From Flectobacillus sp. BAB-3569 (lineage in GTDB: Bacteria > Bacteroidota > Bacteroidia > Cytophagales > Spirosomataceae), in assembly GCF_002270355.1 (NCBI RefSeq), contig NZ_NJFZ01000042.1, positions 62,001 through 126,000 of the forward strand: DNA of 64,000 bases, in the 5' to 3' direction. A model generated the notes under the pieces. It had not been told where the DNA came from. It worked only from the letters and a program-made list of their open reading frames with translations, and ran no database searches. The position numbers and the translations under genes are program-made. Below are positions 17,930 to 28,800 of the stretch, in pieces (positions within the stretch are counted from its first letter, which is position 1; each line of letters starts with the position of its first letter).

Positions 17930-18640
17930 ATGAAAACGTATCAAGAAGAAATAGAAGAACAAGAAAACAAACAAGCGGCCTTCTGGTGGACGCTTGGGGT
18001 CGGTGCTATTCTATTCTACCTCTCGTTAAAAGTGTCTGTTTGGAATAGAACTTCGAAAACAGTAACCCATGAAACACCTAAAATTTCATTTGCTACGAAT
18101 GAATTAGAAGAAGCTCCCTTCAAAAACATCATTGAACATAACAAAAAAATAAAAGAAGCATCGGGTCCTGCAGCACCAAATAGGGAGAATCGTAATGCAT
18201 CAGGAGCAGAAACATCCTATGCTAAACCAAGTCCTTATAAAGCTCCTAAAGCAAAATTACCAAGCTCTACTGCTGACCAAAAAGGCTATAGTCCCGAACC
18301 TAAAGCTTTTATGCCAGATTATGGTGCCTCAAAGGGGGAAGGCCTTGAAAACGGCCTAGACCGCTTTTATTTGGCTCAGAAACCTCTGTTGACAGATAAA
18401 TCAAGTGAGGTTGGCAAAATTATATTTAAAATCACTGTGAATGAAGTAGGACAAATTAAGAGCATTCGTGTTAAATATAGCAATCTAACGGAAGCTACTA
18501 CCAACATTTACAAAAAAGATATAGAATATGGAGCAGTATTTCGGCCTCATCATATTAAAGGGACATCTATTGCAGAGAAATCTTCTGGGTTGATGACTGT
18601 TCATGTAAATGTGAGAGGTAGTGCTCAATATATTTTATGA
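17930..18640 (+). CDS. TonB-like energy-transducer protein
   Basis: A 236-residue protein with a short cytoplasmic start, one membrane helix at about residues 17-36 (FWWTLGVGAILFYLSLKV), a Pro/Ala/Lys-rich periplasmic spacer (about 80-145) and a C-terminal alpha/beta domain. That domain opens with GKIIFKITVNEVGQIKSIRV, the usual first strand pair of TonB C-terminal domains. It may energise an outer-membrane receptor or barrel. No ExbB/ExbD is adjacent. It has its own promoter and follows the polysaccharide module, so the link to that module is only positional. The C-terminus is atypical, so weak TonB similarity is possible. Confidence 0.65.
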   Translation: MKTYQEEIEEQENKQAAFWWTLGVGAILFYLSLKVSVWNRTSKTVTHETPKISFATNELEEAPFKNIIEHNKKIKEASGPAAPNRENRNASGAETSYAKPSPYKAPKAKLPSSTADQKGYSPEPKAFMPDYGASKGEGLENGLDRFYLAQKPLLTDKSSEVGKIIFKITVNEVGQIKSIRVKYSNLTEATTNIYKKDIEYGAVFRPHHIKGTSIAEKSSGLMTVHVNVRGSAQYIL

Positions 18641-18657
18641 TATTCATAAAATATATT
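18627..18657. repeat. Perfect 14-bp inverted repeat over a stop codon
   Basis: AATATATTTTATGA (18627-18640) and its exact complement TCATAAAATATATT (18644-18657) with a 3-base loop. The left arm contains the TGA stop (18638-18640) of the TonB-like gene. It could be a terminator without a U-tract or a transcript-stabilising hairpin. Confidence 0.8.
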
Positions 18658-18994
18658 CATCAACTAACTATAGTTTTATTAGTTTAAATAAAATATGTAT
18701 TTTTACCATTCTGTATATGTGTCTTTGATAGACTCTACACGTATCAAGAATGTATCCTATAATAAATTAATTTGTATTGTGCTCAAGTTGACCTTGTGAT
18801 GGCACTTCTATAAAACTATAAATCTGCAAGCCCTAAGTAGTAAGTTTCGTCTATCGCCAATAGCGAAACACTGTAAATTTCTGAATACCAGACAGCCATA
18901 ACCTATTCCGAGTGGGTTGGGCAAAAGGGGTCTTTGTTCACTTACAAAGATATTGTTGGGTACATTACCTCAATTTTTACGTAACAAACTACTT
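18641..18994. other. 354-bp intergenic region
   Basis: Apart from the end of the inverted repeat, the stretch before the hybrid kinase gene holds no recognisable ORF, RNA gene or consensus promoter. An in-frame TTG start at 18917 would extend the kinase by 26 residues with no domain content and is not preferred. Confidence 0.4.
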
Positions 18995-20701
18995 ATGAAA
19001 ATACCACTCTTACCAAGTAACGAATCTGAGCGACTAGAGGCACTAAAGAGTTATTATATTCTCGATACTTTACCAGAAAGAGATTATGACTCTATTACCC
19101 AAATTGCGCAAGAGATTTGTCAAACTCCGATAAGCCTTATCAGTTTAATCGATAAGGATAGACAGTGGTTTAAGTCTGCTAAAGGAATCGACATAGCCGA
19201 AACACCCAGAGATACATCCTTTTGTGGACATACGATTTTGAACCCCTATGAGCCTTTTATTATTGAAAATACCTTAGAAGATGATCGGTTCTATGACAAC
19301 CCATTCGTCACTAGCGAGCCTGGGGTACAATTTTATGCGGGTATTCCACTAGTAACTTCTAAGGGATACGCACTAGGTACACTTTGTGTAATCGATAACA
19401 AGCCTCGTTCGTTAGCTGATGATCAAATTGAGGCCTTGAAAGCTTTAGCAAATCAAGTGACGAATCAATTTGAGCTTCGAAAAAAAACAATTCAATTAGA
19501 GAAGATTAAGGAAGATTTAGAAATAAAAAACCAAGAATTAGAGCAAGCAAAACTACGTCTGGAGGACGCCCTCAAGGCAAAATCGGTGTTCTTATCGATG
19601 ATGAGTCATGAAATTAGAACTCCTTTGCATTCGATTCTTGGGAATATACATTTGCTTTTAGAAGAGCAACCTCGCAAAGAGCAGGAAGCTCCATTAAAAG
19701 TATTGAAGTTTACTGGAGAAACACTTTTATCTATCATTAACGATATTCTCGATTACAGTAAGCTGGAAGCGCAAAAAGTACAAATTGAGCAAATACCATT
19801 CAACTTGGCTGATTTGCTCAACAATATTGTAGAAATAAATTGGCATCGTTCGAAAGAAAAAGGGAATACAATACAACTAGATTTGGATGCCAATATCCCA
19901 GCATTTTTGGAAGGTGATCCAACTCGCTTGGTCCAAGTAATTAATAATTTGGTATCCAATGCTGTCAAGTTTACCAAAAATGGCCAAATTACAATAAGAG
20001 CAAAGGTCGAAAACAAAACTCATAACCATGTAGATGTCAAGTTTGAGGTAATAGATAATGGCATTGGTATTTCGGAAGAATCTTTACCTAAGATATTTGA
20101 TGAATTTGCTCAAGCGTCTATTATCACTACACGCCAGTTTGGTGGTACTGGTCTTGGACTTGCTATTATCAAAAAGATATTGTTACTGTTTAATAGCGAA
20201 ATACATGTTGAAAGTAAACTCAATCAAGGTTCAAATTTCTATTTTACAGTTGGTTTCAATATTGCTCAAAATCAAACTTATACTACCAAGGAATTAACAG
20301 ATTTTGATTTTAATGGGTATAATATTCTAGCGGTAGATGACAATGAAATCAACCTTAAAATTATTGCTAGAAATTTACTTAAGAAGGGAATCAAAGTGGA
20401 TACATGTGCCTCTCCATATGAGGCTCTAAAACTCGTTGGAGCAGAGAAATCGTACGATTTAGCGATTATCGATTTGCAAATGCCAGAGCTAAACGGATTT
20501 GAACTGACCAAAGAAATTCGCAAAATAGATCCTAACTTGACCATTATAGCAAGTTCGGCCGATAATAATGCCGAAACCATCAAAGAAGCTTTTGCAATAG
20601 GAATGAACGATTATCTATTGAAACCGCATACAGCAGATGAGTTATATTTGTTACTGGCCAAACATCTTAGATACCAAAATGACCATATAATCAATACATA
20701 G
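18995..20701 (+). CDS. Hybrid sensor histidine kinase (GAF-HisKA-HATPase-REC)
   Basis: A 568-residue cytoplasmic kinase from ATG 18995. A GAF domain at about 20-160 contains TSFCGHTI and FYAGIPL. A coiled coil spans about 165-195. HisKA has H205 in SMMSHEIRTPLHSILGN. The HATPase has an N box near NLVSNAVKF (about 319), a G1 box DNGIGI (354-359) and a G2 box GGTGLGLAI. The C-terminal receiver has D448/D449, phospho-acceptor D493 (IIDLQMPE) and K543. With its own receiver it needs an Hpt partner, and the Hpt protein at 14379 is the nearest candidate. That pairing is inference. Confidence 0.9.
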   Translation: MKIPLLPSNESERLEALKSYYILDTLPERDYDSITQIAQEICQTPISLISLIDKDRQWFKSAKGIDIAETPRDTSFCGHTILNPYEPFIIENTLEDDRFYDNPFVTSEPGVQFYAGIPLVTSKGYALGTLCVIDNKPRSLADDQIEALKALANQVTNQFELRKKTIQLEKIKEDLEIKNQELEQAKLRLEDALKAKSVFLSMMSHEIRTPLHSILGNIHLLLEEQPRKEQEAPLKVLKFTGETLLSIINDILDYSKLEAQKVQIEQIPFNLADLLNNIVEINWHRSKEKGNTIQLDLDANIPAFLEGDPTRLVQVINNLVSNAVKFTKNGQITIRAKVENKTHNHVDVKFEVIDNGIGISEESLPKIFDEFAQASIITTRQFGGTGLGLAIIKKILLLFNSEIHVESKLNQGSNFYFTVGFNIAQNQTYTTKELTDFDFNGYNILAVDDNEINLKIIARNLLKKGIKVDTCASPYEALKLVGAEKSYDLAIIDLQMPELNGFELTKEIRKIDPNLTIIASSADNNAETIKEAFAIGMNDYLLKPHTADELYLLLAKHLRYQNDHIINT

Positions 20702-21030
20702 TTGTATCTTTGCTAAAATTCATATATTTAACGAAATTCGTATTGTTAATTACGAATTTCGTTAACTTCTACAGAATAAATCTTATTTTCTCCCATTAAG
20801 CACCGTTCTGCGATATAGTAGGTAATATTTTTTCTTTACTATTGTATGCCAACTTTAAGACAAATCGTCTACCCGTAACTCTATTAAAGTCCCTGTTTCA
20901 GAGACTTATCAATAAAAAATATACTTCTTTTTACTCTATGTTAATCATATAGTAAATCCTTTCCACTACTGATAAATTTCCTAAAAGGACCACAATTGAA
21001 TTTTTGATTTGAGTAAAACCACACTGTGTT
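20702..21030. other. 329-bp intergenic region
   Basis: The gap between two kinase genes holds a perfect inverted repeat (20729-20764, listed separately) and a -7-like TATCTTTG at 20705-20712 without an obvious -33 partner. Nothing else was recognised. Confidence 0.4.
20729..20764. repeat. Perfect 14-bp inverted repeat, possible terminator
   Basis: TAACGAAATTCGTA (20729-20742) and TACGAATTTCGTTA (20751-20764), loop of 8 bases. It lies 28 bases after the stop of the hybrid kinase gene. There is no strong T-tract after it, so it may be a terminator or a protein-binding operator. Confidence 0.65.
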
Positions 21031-22890
21031 ATGAGAGCGATCCGAGAGCCTTGGAATCGGGAAGGATATTATGATATCCCTAACTTTTGGGCATGGGATT
21101 TGACGAGCAATACATTTTCTATTTCAGATAATGTGAATGCGATTTTATCACTGCCTTCCCAAACAATTAATAATTTGGATACATTGAAGAGCCGTTTATT
21201 TTCGATAGACACTAAATGGTTAGATTTCAATATAGTAAAGGAGTTAACAAAAAATGAAAACTATTTTGAGCAAAAAATAAGACTTTATAATGCTGAGGGG
21301 AATTTTCAATTTTTTCAAATTAACGGGTATGTTGAGCTAAGAGATGCGCTCAACTATGCTGCATTGGTGAAAGGAACTTTTACGCATATTTCGTACTTGG
21401 TAGAACACCCTGAAAAATTACCACAACCTCCCGTTCACAAAACAGAATTTGAACTTATAATCAAAGGAATCGAGGCTGGTATATGGGATTGGGATTTGCA
21501 GTATGATACACTTTGGTGGTCGAGTAAATTTTATGAATTATTAGGCTATCAGGATGGAGAAGTTAATACATCATTCAATGCTTTTTTCAACTCGCTTTTA
21601 CATCAGGACGATAGAAGAAAAGTCGAGAAACTCCTCGAAGAGCATCTTTATCAAAGGAAGCCTTACAAGACCGAAATTAGATTGCTTTGTCGATCTGGAG
21701 AATATAAATGGTTCCAAACTTCGGGACAAGCACTATGGAACTCAGAGGGGAAACCGATCAAAATGGCAGGTTCTATCATTGATATAACTGAAACTGTCAA
21801 CCATAGAAGTGCTTTGTTAAAGAATGAATTTCTGTTGAATGAGTCAGCCAAGTTGGCACGAATTGGAGCTTGGGAAGTTGACCTCATTACTCAGGAAGTA
21901 TATTGGTCAGAGAGCACAAAAGCTATCTATGAATATCCTTCGAATTTAAAAACGCCTAGTCTGCCAGAAGCATTATTGTATTATCCCGAGGCTTCGAGAG
22001 ATATTTTTAGTAAAGCATTTAATGAGTCTATCGCACTAGGAAAATCTTTTGATATCAGCTGTGAGTTTTTAACCTACGCGCAAAATAAAATTTGGGTAAG
22101 GGTTATAGGAAGTCCACTATTCGATATTCAAGGTACTATTATCGGCGTTCGTGGAGTAATCAAGAATATCGATGAAGAGAAACAAAAAGAACTTTTTTTA
22201 CAAGATTCTTTAAAAATCATTCATGAACAAAACAGGAAATTGGTAAATTTTGCCCATATTGTGTCACATAATCTAAGGTCACATACTGGCAACTTAGAAA
22301 TGGTAAGTAATTTCATTGAAGAATGCGACACCGAGTACGAGCAAAGGCTTTTATTGGATAATGTTAAGCAAATATCTAAGCAGCTCAGCGAAACGATCGC
22401 TCAACTCAATGAAGTATTGGTAACACAGTCACAAGTTCAACAACCGAAAGTTAGAATTTGCTTTGATGATATATTGACGAAAGTCAAAAGTATGATTCAA
22501 AGCGAGCTAGTTCTCAGTGGAGCACATATCAAAAGCAACTTTACACGCTGCGAGAGTGTCTACTACATACCAGCCTATTTGGAAAGCATTCTGATTAATC
22601 TTCTTTCCAATGCAATTCAGTTTCGGAAACCCGCAATGTGCCCAGAGATTACTCTTTCTTCTTGGATTGAAAACAATAAAATCATATTACAAATTGAGGA
22701 CAACGGCATGGGTATTGACCTCGAGAAGTATAAATACAAACTTTTTGGTATGCATCATACCTTTCATAAACACACCAGTGGCAAAGGTTTTGGGTTATTT
22801 TTAATCAAAAATCAATTGGATTTGATGGGTAGTAAAATTGAAGTCGAAAGTCAAGAAAATATTGGTACAACATTTAAGATTACATTTTAA
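21031..22890 (+). CDS. PAS-domain sensor histidine kinase
   Basis: A 619-residue cytoplasmic kinase. An N-terminal PAS-like region (about 20-130) is followed by a clear PAS/PAC pair (about 150-255: GIWDWDLQYDTLWWS, then YKWFQTSGQALW) and a second PAS (about 270-385: RIGAWEVDLITQEVYWSE). The dimerisation helix holds H413 in HIVSHNLRSHTGNL, and the HATPase has NLLSNAIQF, DNGMGI and GKGFGLFLI. No membrane helix is seen. Its stop codon overlaps the start of the next gene by one base, so kinase and receiver are translationally coupled. The stimulus is unknown. Confidence 0.9.
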   Translation: MRAIREPWNREGYYDIPNFWAWDLTSNTFSISDNVNAILSLPSQTINNLDTLKSRLFSIDTKWLDFNIVKELTKNENYFEQKIRLYNAEGNFQFFQINGYVELRDALNYAALVKGTFTHISYLVEHPEKLPQPPVHKTEFELIIKGIEAGIWDWDLQYDTLWWSSKFYELLGYQDGEVNTSFNAFFNSLLHQDDRRKVEKLLEEHLYQRKPYKTEIRLLCRSGEYKWFQTSGQALWNSEGKPIKMAGSIIDITETVNHRSALLKNEFLLNESAKLARIGAWEVDLITQEVYWSESTKAIYEYPSNLKTPSLPEALLYYPEASRDIFSKAFNESIALGKSFDISCEFLTYAQNKIWVRVIGSPLFDIQGTIIGVRGVIKNIDEEKQKELFLQDSLKIIHEQNRKLVNFAHIVSHNLRSHTGNLEMVSNFIEECDTEYEQRLLLDNVKQISKQLSETIAQLNEVLVTQSQVQQPKVRICFDDILTKVKSMIQSELVLSGAHIKSNFTRCESVYYIPAYLESILINLLSNAIQFRKPAMCPEITLSSWIENNKIILQIEDNGMGIDLEKYKYKLFGMHHTFHKHTSGKGFGLFLIKNQLDLMGSKIEVESQENIGTTFKITF

Positions 22891-23291
22891 TGAAGCCTGT
22901 AGAAACTATTTGTGTCATAGATGACGACAACATCTATGGATTTTGGGTAAAAAAATTATTGGTCTCCAAGAACTTTTGTAAAAGCTTAAGCATTTTCGAA
23001 AATGGTTTGGCAGGTTTCAACTATTTCAATGAATTAGTCGTAGGAGAGGGCGTAATTCCAGATTTGATATTACTGGATATCAATATGCCTGTAATGGATG
23101 GATGGGAGTTTTTGGAAGAGTTTTCTAAAATCAAAAATAAATTTGAGAAAGAGATCCCGATATATGTCGTGAGTTCGTCGATCAACCCAGCCGATATAGA
23201 GCGAGCCAAAGGGTTTGAAGAAGTAAGCGGATTTATTACAAAGCCCCTTACGTTCGACAATTTGAAACAAATCAAGTTATTCCAAGATTAA
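22890..23291 (+). CDS. Single-domain response regulator coupled to PAS kinase
   Basis: A 133-residue receiver with D11/D12 (VIDDD), phospho-acceptor D63 (LLDINMP), SSS at the switch position and K118 (ITKPL). There is no output domain. It begins within the stop codon of the PAS kinase (TAATG overlap), marking it as the cognate receiver. It resembles the Rcp1-type regulators partnered with PAS/phytochrome-like kinases. Confidence 0.9.
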   Translation: MKPVETICVIDDDNIYGFWVKKLLVSKNFCKSLSIFENGLAGFNYFNELVVGEGVIPDLILLDINMPVMDGWEFLEEFSKIKNKFEKEIPIYVVSSSINPADIERAKGFEEVSGFITKPLTFDNLKQIKLFQD

Positions 23292-23297
23292 ATTGAG

Positions 23298-23328
23298 AAA
23301 AGGGTATTTTTAGCGAAATACCCTTTTT
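23298..23328 (+). terminator. Rho-independent terminator after the kinase/receiver pair
   Basis: AAAAGGGTATTT (23298-23309) pairs perfectly with AAATACCCTTTT (23316-23327) across a 6-base loop and runs into a T-tract. Confidence 0.9.
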
Positions 23329-23411
23329 CTTTGTAAAATAGTTCTATATTTAAAAAGCCAAAAACCTACCATTGAATTTAGTACGAATAAGCAATCTTAA
23401 TCTTGAATAAT

Positions 23412-25577
23412 ATGCTCAATAGTGCACAAAGACCTACCAACGAAATCAAGCATTTCGTCCTAAGCTCCTATTTTGGAGATGGACTTCGTATCACCTTTGG
23501 GGTTCTTTTTCCTAGTCTTTTCATGCTCGAATTTGATAAGATCAATATCGGCATGACGATTTCCTTGGGTGCCTTGTGTGCGAGTGTCGTGGATTCACCC
23601 GGTCCAATCGTACATCGACGTAACGCCATGCTTACCACTACAGGCATTGTTTCGCTAGTAGCCTTATTAGTAGGGTTTGCCAATCTTTCGATCCCGATCT
23701 TGGGATTAATGATTACAGGATTTAGCTTTTTATTCTCTATGTTTTATGTCTATGGACTTCGTGCAGCCGCTATTGGTACGGCAGCGCTATTGGTCATGAC
23801 ATTGAGTATTGGAGATATTCGCCCGCTTCATGAAATCATGATGCACCCTGTTTATATCCTAATAGGGGGGCTTTGGTATACAGCCCTTAGTTTGTCATTG
23901 TACAGAATAATGCCCTATCGCATTGCACAACAATCTTTAGGAGATTCTATTGTGGAAGTGGCAAAGTTTATGAAAATTAAAGCGGCTTTTTATCGTGAAG
24001 GAGTCGATTATGACGAAAACTATAAAAAGCTTATTGAAACACAAATCAGTGTAAATGAAAAGCAAGATGCGACACGAGAAATGCTTTTTAAAACTCGCGA
24101 AATAGTTCGAGAATCAACACAAGAGGGACGTTTTTTGGTCGTAGTTTTTGTGGATATTATTGATTTGTTTGAGCAAATCATGTCAACCTTTTACAATTAC
24201 CAACACCTTCATAAACAGTTTGATAGCGTCGGTATTCTCAAAAAGTATGAGGATATTCTAACACTTTTGGCAGATGAATTAGAAAAGATTGGCTATGACC
24301 TCAAGATGGGTACAACTCCACATCTTTCGCCAATCATTCCACGAAAGCTTCAAGAACTACATCTTGCTGTATTGGATTTGGAAGAACACGCCGAAGAACA
24401 TGGATTTACAGCACTGAGTATTGGCGCTTTGAAAAACATTGAAGTCAACATCAAGAATATCTTTGCGAGATTAAAAAAGATTGTCGGGAATTTTAAAAAT
24501 AGGAAGAAAAAGACGCTTAATACCAGTGATTTAGCTACAGACCAATTTATTTCTCACCAAGAATTTGAACCTAAAATCTTTAGAGAGAACCTTACCTTTG
24601 ATTCCGAAATTTTTAGACACTCTTTACGTGTGGCGCTAGTGATGCTGGTTGGCTTTATCATTGCACAATCTTTTGAGTTTTTGCATAGCAATTGGATTTT
24701 GCTCACGATTATGGTAATTATGAAACCAGCTTTTAGCCTAACTAAGGAGCGTAATTACCATCGTTTAATCGGAACTATTGTTGGTGCAATTTTCGGTTTG
24801 TTGATTCTGTCCTATCAACATAACAAAAATGTGTTGTTCGCCATTTTGTTACTTTGTATGCTTGGTGCGTATAGTTTTCAGCGGAAAAACTATGTGGTAA
24901 GTGTTTTGTTTATGACACCATTTATACTCATTCTTTATAATTTTTTAGGAATGGGAAATATTTCGATATTGGAAGAAAGAGTCATGGATACTTTTATTGG
25001 TGGGGGGATATCCTTTATTGCGAGTTATTTTCTATTTCCAACTTGGGAAAAAGAAAAGCTACAGAAAGTACTAATAGATATGTTGGAGGCTAATTTAGAA
25101 TATTTTAGACAAGTAAGAGGCTTATATCTGGGTAATGAGTTTCATTATTTGCCTTACAAATTAGCTCGCAAAGATGTCTATGTAAAAACGGCCAACTTGG
25201 CATCGGCATTTCAAAGGATGTTTTCTGAACCTAAAAGTAAGCAAACGAGTATTAAAGAAGTTCATAAATTTTCAGTATTGAATCACCTTTTTGCCTCTTA
25301 TACTGCCACTCTTGGGCTTTATGTGACCGAACATTTTGACCAAATTCCAGATTTTCATAATCTACAAATGGTAGGGGATAACACCGAAAAAATATTAGCA
25401 TTAGGCATAAAAACGCTTCAGGGAGAAGAGGTCGATTTGACAGAAATTCAATTAGTGCAACTCAAAAATACGGTTCGAGATGATGAAGAAACGATCTTAC
25501 TTATCCCTGAACAATATATCAATCTTCAGAAAGCGGCCTTAGATATTTTGAAGATTACCACAAAAATTAAATTGTAG
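23412..25577 (+). CDS. FUSC/YccS-family inner membrane protein
   Basis: A 721-residue protein from ATG 23412 (a TTG at 23403 adds three residues). Two hydrophobic blocks, about residues 20-170 and 395-535, each contain five to six helices. They are separated by a soluble helical region, with a soluble C-terminus after the second block. The first block contains GMTISLGALCASVVDSPGP, and the second contains NWILLTIMVIMKPAFSLTKER and RLIGTIVGAIFG, features of the FUSC (fusaric acid resistance/YccS/AaeB) family. Members export aromatic acids or are of unknown function. It stands alone between two terminators. Confidence 0.85.
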   Translation: MLNSAQRPTNEIKHFVLSSYFGDGLRITFGVLFPSLFMLEFDKINIGMTISLGALCASVVDSPGPIVHRRNAMLTTTGIVSLVALLVGFANLSIPILGLMITGFSFLFSMFYVYGLRAAAIGTAALLVMTLSIGDIRPLHEIMMHPVYILIGGLWYTALSLSLYRIMPYRIAQQSLGDSIVEVAKFMKIKAAFYREGVDYDENYKKLIETQISVNEKQDATREMLFKTREIVRESTQEGRFLVVVFVDIIDLFEQIMSTFYNYQHLHKQFDSVGILKKYEDILTLLADELEKIGYDLKMGTTPHLSPIIPRKLQELHLAVLDLEEHAEEHGFTALSIGALKNIEVNIKNIFARLKKIVGNFKNRKKKTLNTSDLATDQFISHQEFEPKIFRENLTFDSEIFRHSLRVALVMLVGFIIAQSFEFLHSNWILLTIMVIMKPAFSLTKERNYHRLIGTIVGAIFGLLILSYQHNKNVLFAILLLCMLGAYSFQRKNYVVSVLFMTPFILILYNFLGMGNISILEERVMDTFIGGGISFIASYFLFPTWEKEKLQKVLIDMLEANLEYFRQVRGLYLGNEFHYLPYKLARKDVYVKTANLASAFQRMFSEPKSKQTSIKEVHKFSVLNHLFASYTATLGLYVTEHFDQIPDFHNLQMVGDNTEKILALGIKTLQGEEVDLTEIQLVQLKNTVRDDEETILLIPEQYINLQKAALDILKITTKIKL

Positions 25578-25684
25578 AAAAGTAACGGCATAGATTTTGT
25601 AAAACGTACAGCGTAAATATGTTTGACGACCTATTACGTATTGAAATTTGATTGGTGTCAGAACATATCTAACGCTGTTATAGG

Positions 25685-25710
25685 AATCCTCACTTCGGTG
25701 GGGATTTTTT
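25685..25710 (+). terminator. Terminator with TTCG tetraloop
   Basis: AATCCTCAC (25685-25693), loop TTCG, and GTGGGGATT (25698-25706) form a 9-bp stem with one G:T pair, followed by a T-run. It lies about 110 bases after the FUSC gene. Confidence 0.85.
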
Positions 25711-25864
25711 ATTTTAATACGACTCATTAAAAACATTTTATCGGAAGAATATCAAATCATACTTAGAAAGTCCCTAAAAATCAAGGTATTTTAAACATAG
25801 ATTACCTCAAAATGAAAATTTGTTCACATTAGAAAAAGCAGATAGACAGCATAAAATGTAATCA

Positions 25865-25872
25865 TACTTTTG
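25865..25872 (+). promoter_or_regulatory. Candidate -7 promoter box for the TonB-dependent receptor
   Basis: TACTTTTG matches TAnnTTTG, 28 bases before the chosen ATG at 25900. The rest of the gap 25711-25899 is AT-rich and shows no canonical TTTG at the -33 distance. Confidence 0.45.
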
Positions 25873-25899
25873 TGGCCTCAACAAAACACATACACGTTT

Positions 25900-28800
25900 A
25901 TGCTCACGTTTACTACGTCAAAAAATTTCTCAAACCTTGTCAAACACTTACAGACTTTCCTTATTTTTTCTGTATTGTTTATCTCATTTAATTCATTTTC
26001 ACAAGGTACGGATGCAACGATTTTAGGAAAAATCACTGATGAAAGTGGCGAAATTATGCCCGGTGTTTCAGTGAAGGTTCGCAACGAATCGACAGGTTTT
26101 CAAACCGGAACGGTTACCAATGCACAAGGGGAGTTTCAACTTCAACAATTGCCACTTGGTAAACCTTACTCGGTTACAATTTCATTTGTGGGATATCAAA
26201 CTACAAAATTCACAGATTATGTTTTGAACCAAGGCGATAAATTGAGAGTTAATGCTCAATTAAAGCAAAGTAATACAGAACTGAAAGAAGTTGTAGTAAG
26301 CGCCAATTTTGTCAACAAAGAAACCGAACGTGCTGGAGCAGCTATCGCTGTGACCTCTCTTCAGATGAAGCAATTGCCTATGGAAGGACGAAACTTTACG
26401 GCTCTAACGGCATTGTCTCCATTACAAGGTAAAAATGGCAGTTTTGGTGGTCAACGAAGTTCTTCGACCAACGTAACGATGGATGGTGTAAATGCTCGTA
26501 ATATGTACACCAACGGCGCAATCGGTAATGGACCTTATACCATTTCACAAGAAGCAATTCGTGAGTATCAGGTTTCAACCAATAACTACGACGTCACACA
26601 GGGTCGTCAAGGGGGTGGTTCGGTAAATGCTGTTACCAAAAATGGTACAAACAAAACAGAAGGTTCTGCCTTTTTCTTCCAACGTGCCAATCAAGCTACT
26701 TTTTTAGGAAACAAGCTTTTCCCTTTGGCTAGTGAGTACAATATCAATGGAACTCCTCGTACTACAGTTTTTGATCAAAAGCAATATGGATTCTCTTTAG
26801 GTGGAGCGCTTGTGAAAGATAAACTTCACTACTTCGTAGCTTATGACCGCCAGACAGAAACGATTCCTTATCAGATTGCACCAGTTTATAACCAAACGCA
26901 AGAACAAAATTTTGGGATTACGAAAGAAAACTTAGATAAATTAATCGAGGTTGCAAGGGCAAAATATGGTATGAAGAGTACCCAACAGTATGGCGATTTC
27001 TCTAGACAAACAGAAGCTAACGCACTTTTTGTTCGTTTGGATTGGCAGATTAATGATAAAAACAAACTTACTTTCCGTAATAACCTTACTACTTGGCTGA
27101 GTCCAAATTCTTCATCAGATAACTCGAATATTAACTTACTCGAAAGTTGGATTGGCTTTAAGTCTCAAGAAAATAGCTCATTAGTTTCGTTACGTTCATC
27201 GTTGAGTCCAGACATCACCAACGAATTGAAAGTGCAATATCAAACAGTTGCGCGTGATTATATCGTAAATGATGATTTGCCAAGTGCCAATATTCCTAGA
27301 GCAATTATTACAGTACGTTCTGTAATTCCAACGGCTAGTAATCCGAGTGCGACACAAACTAGAACCGTACAGTTTGGTGGACAACGTTTTGGTACTGAAA
27401 CAACAAGAGATAAAACGATCCAATTAGCCAATACGACCTATTTGCGCAAGGGTGCCTTCAACTACAAATTCGGTACTGACAATATGTTGACGTTTTTGAA
27501 TTCAACAATTGTAAACGAAATGAACGGTCGCTTTTTCTTCAATAGCTTACAAGATTTCATCGACCAAAAACCAAGTCGTTATGCGAGAGAAGTTCCATTG
27601 GTAAATCCAGCTGTTAAACAATCATTGCTTGACTTAGCACTATTTGCTCAAGTTGATTTTAACCCAACACCAAATTTGAGTGCCATGCTTGGTTTGCGTT
27701 ATGATGCCACAATTTTTTTCCGTCAAGGCGATGCTAATCCTAAGACCGAAACAAGTTTAGGTATCAAAACAAACAATACTTTAGCTGATTATAACAATAT
27801 CCAACCTCGTTTCCAATTGACATGGGACGTAAAAGGTCGCCAAAAAGATATTGTTAAGTTGGGTGGTGGTATTTTCTCGGCACAACCAGTTTCGTACCTG
27901 CAATTGAACAATATCCAAAACAGTGGAACAATGGTAGGCTCAATCGACATTTCAGGTGCTGGTGTACCATTCCCAGATTTTGTTTCGTATCGCAACAATC
28001 CTGCTACTACTCCAGGCATTCCTGCGGGAGCAAGTTATGTATCTACAATCAACGCAGTAAGCAAGGATTTCCAAGTACCTTCTATTTACAAAATGAACCT
28101 TTCGTACAATAGATTTTTCAACGAAAGATTTAGAGCTGGGGTAAACTTACTTTGGTCAAAAACTGTCAACAACTATGTATATTATGACCGAAACATTGTT
28201 GACGAGCCTTATTTCAGATTGAGTAACGAAGCTAACCGTGGTGTTTACGTTCCTGCTAATACTATTCCTGCCAATGGCTCAACAGACTGGACTCAAGGTA
28301 GAAAAGATAAAAACCTTGGTCGTGTGTTAGAATTAGAGTCGACAGGTGTATTAGACCAATACGCTATTGTGTTGGATGCTAGTATGAAAATCGGCCAAGA
28401 TGGCTATTTATCAATTAGTTACACCAAAAATGACACAAAAGATAATACCTCTTTCAACTGTTGTGTAGCTAACACTTCGACCTTCAGACCAGTTGTAGAC
28501 GACCCTCGTGACCAAACAGTTTCATACTCTGATGACCAATTTTCAGACAAATTAGTGATTTCGGCGGCTACTCCAAGCGTAAAAGGATTCCAATTAGGTG
28601 CTATCCTAAATGGTGTTGGAGGTACTCGCTACTCTTTCATGGTAGGTGGTAATAAAAGTTTGAATGGTGACTTCGTATTAACAAATGACTTAGCTTTTGT
28701 ATTTGACCCAAATAACCCAAGCGTTCCAGAACCAATCAGAAAAGGTATTCAAGGATTATTGGATAATCCCGAGGTTACAGAAAGTGTTAAAAACTATATC

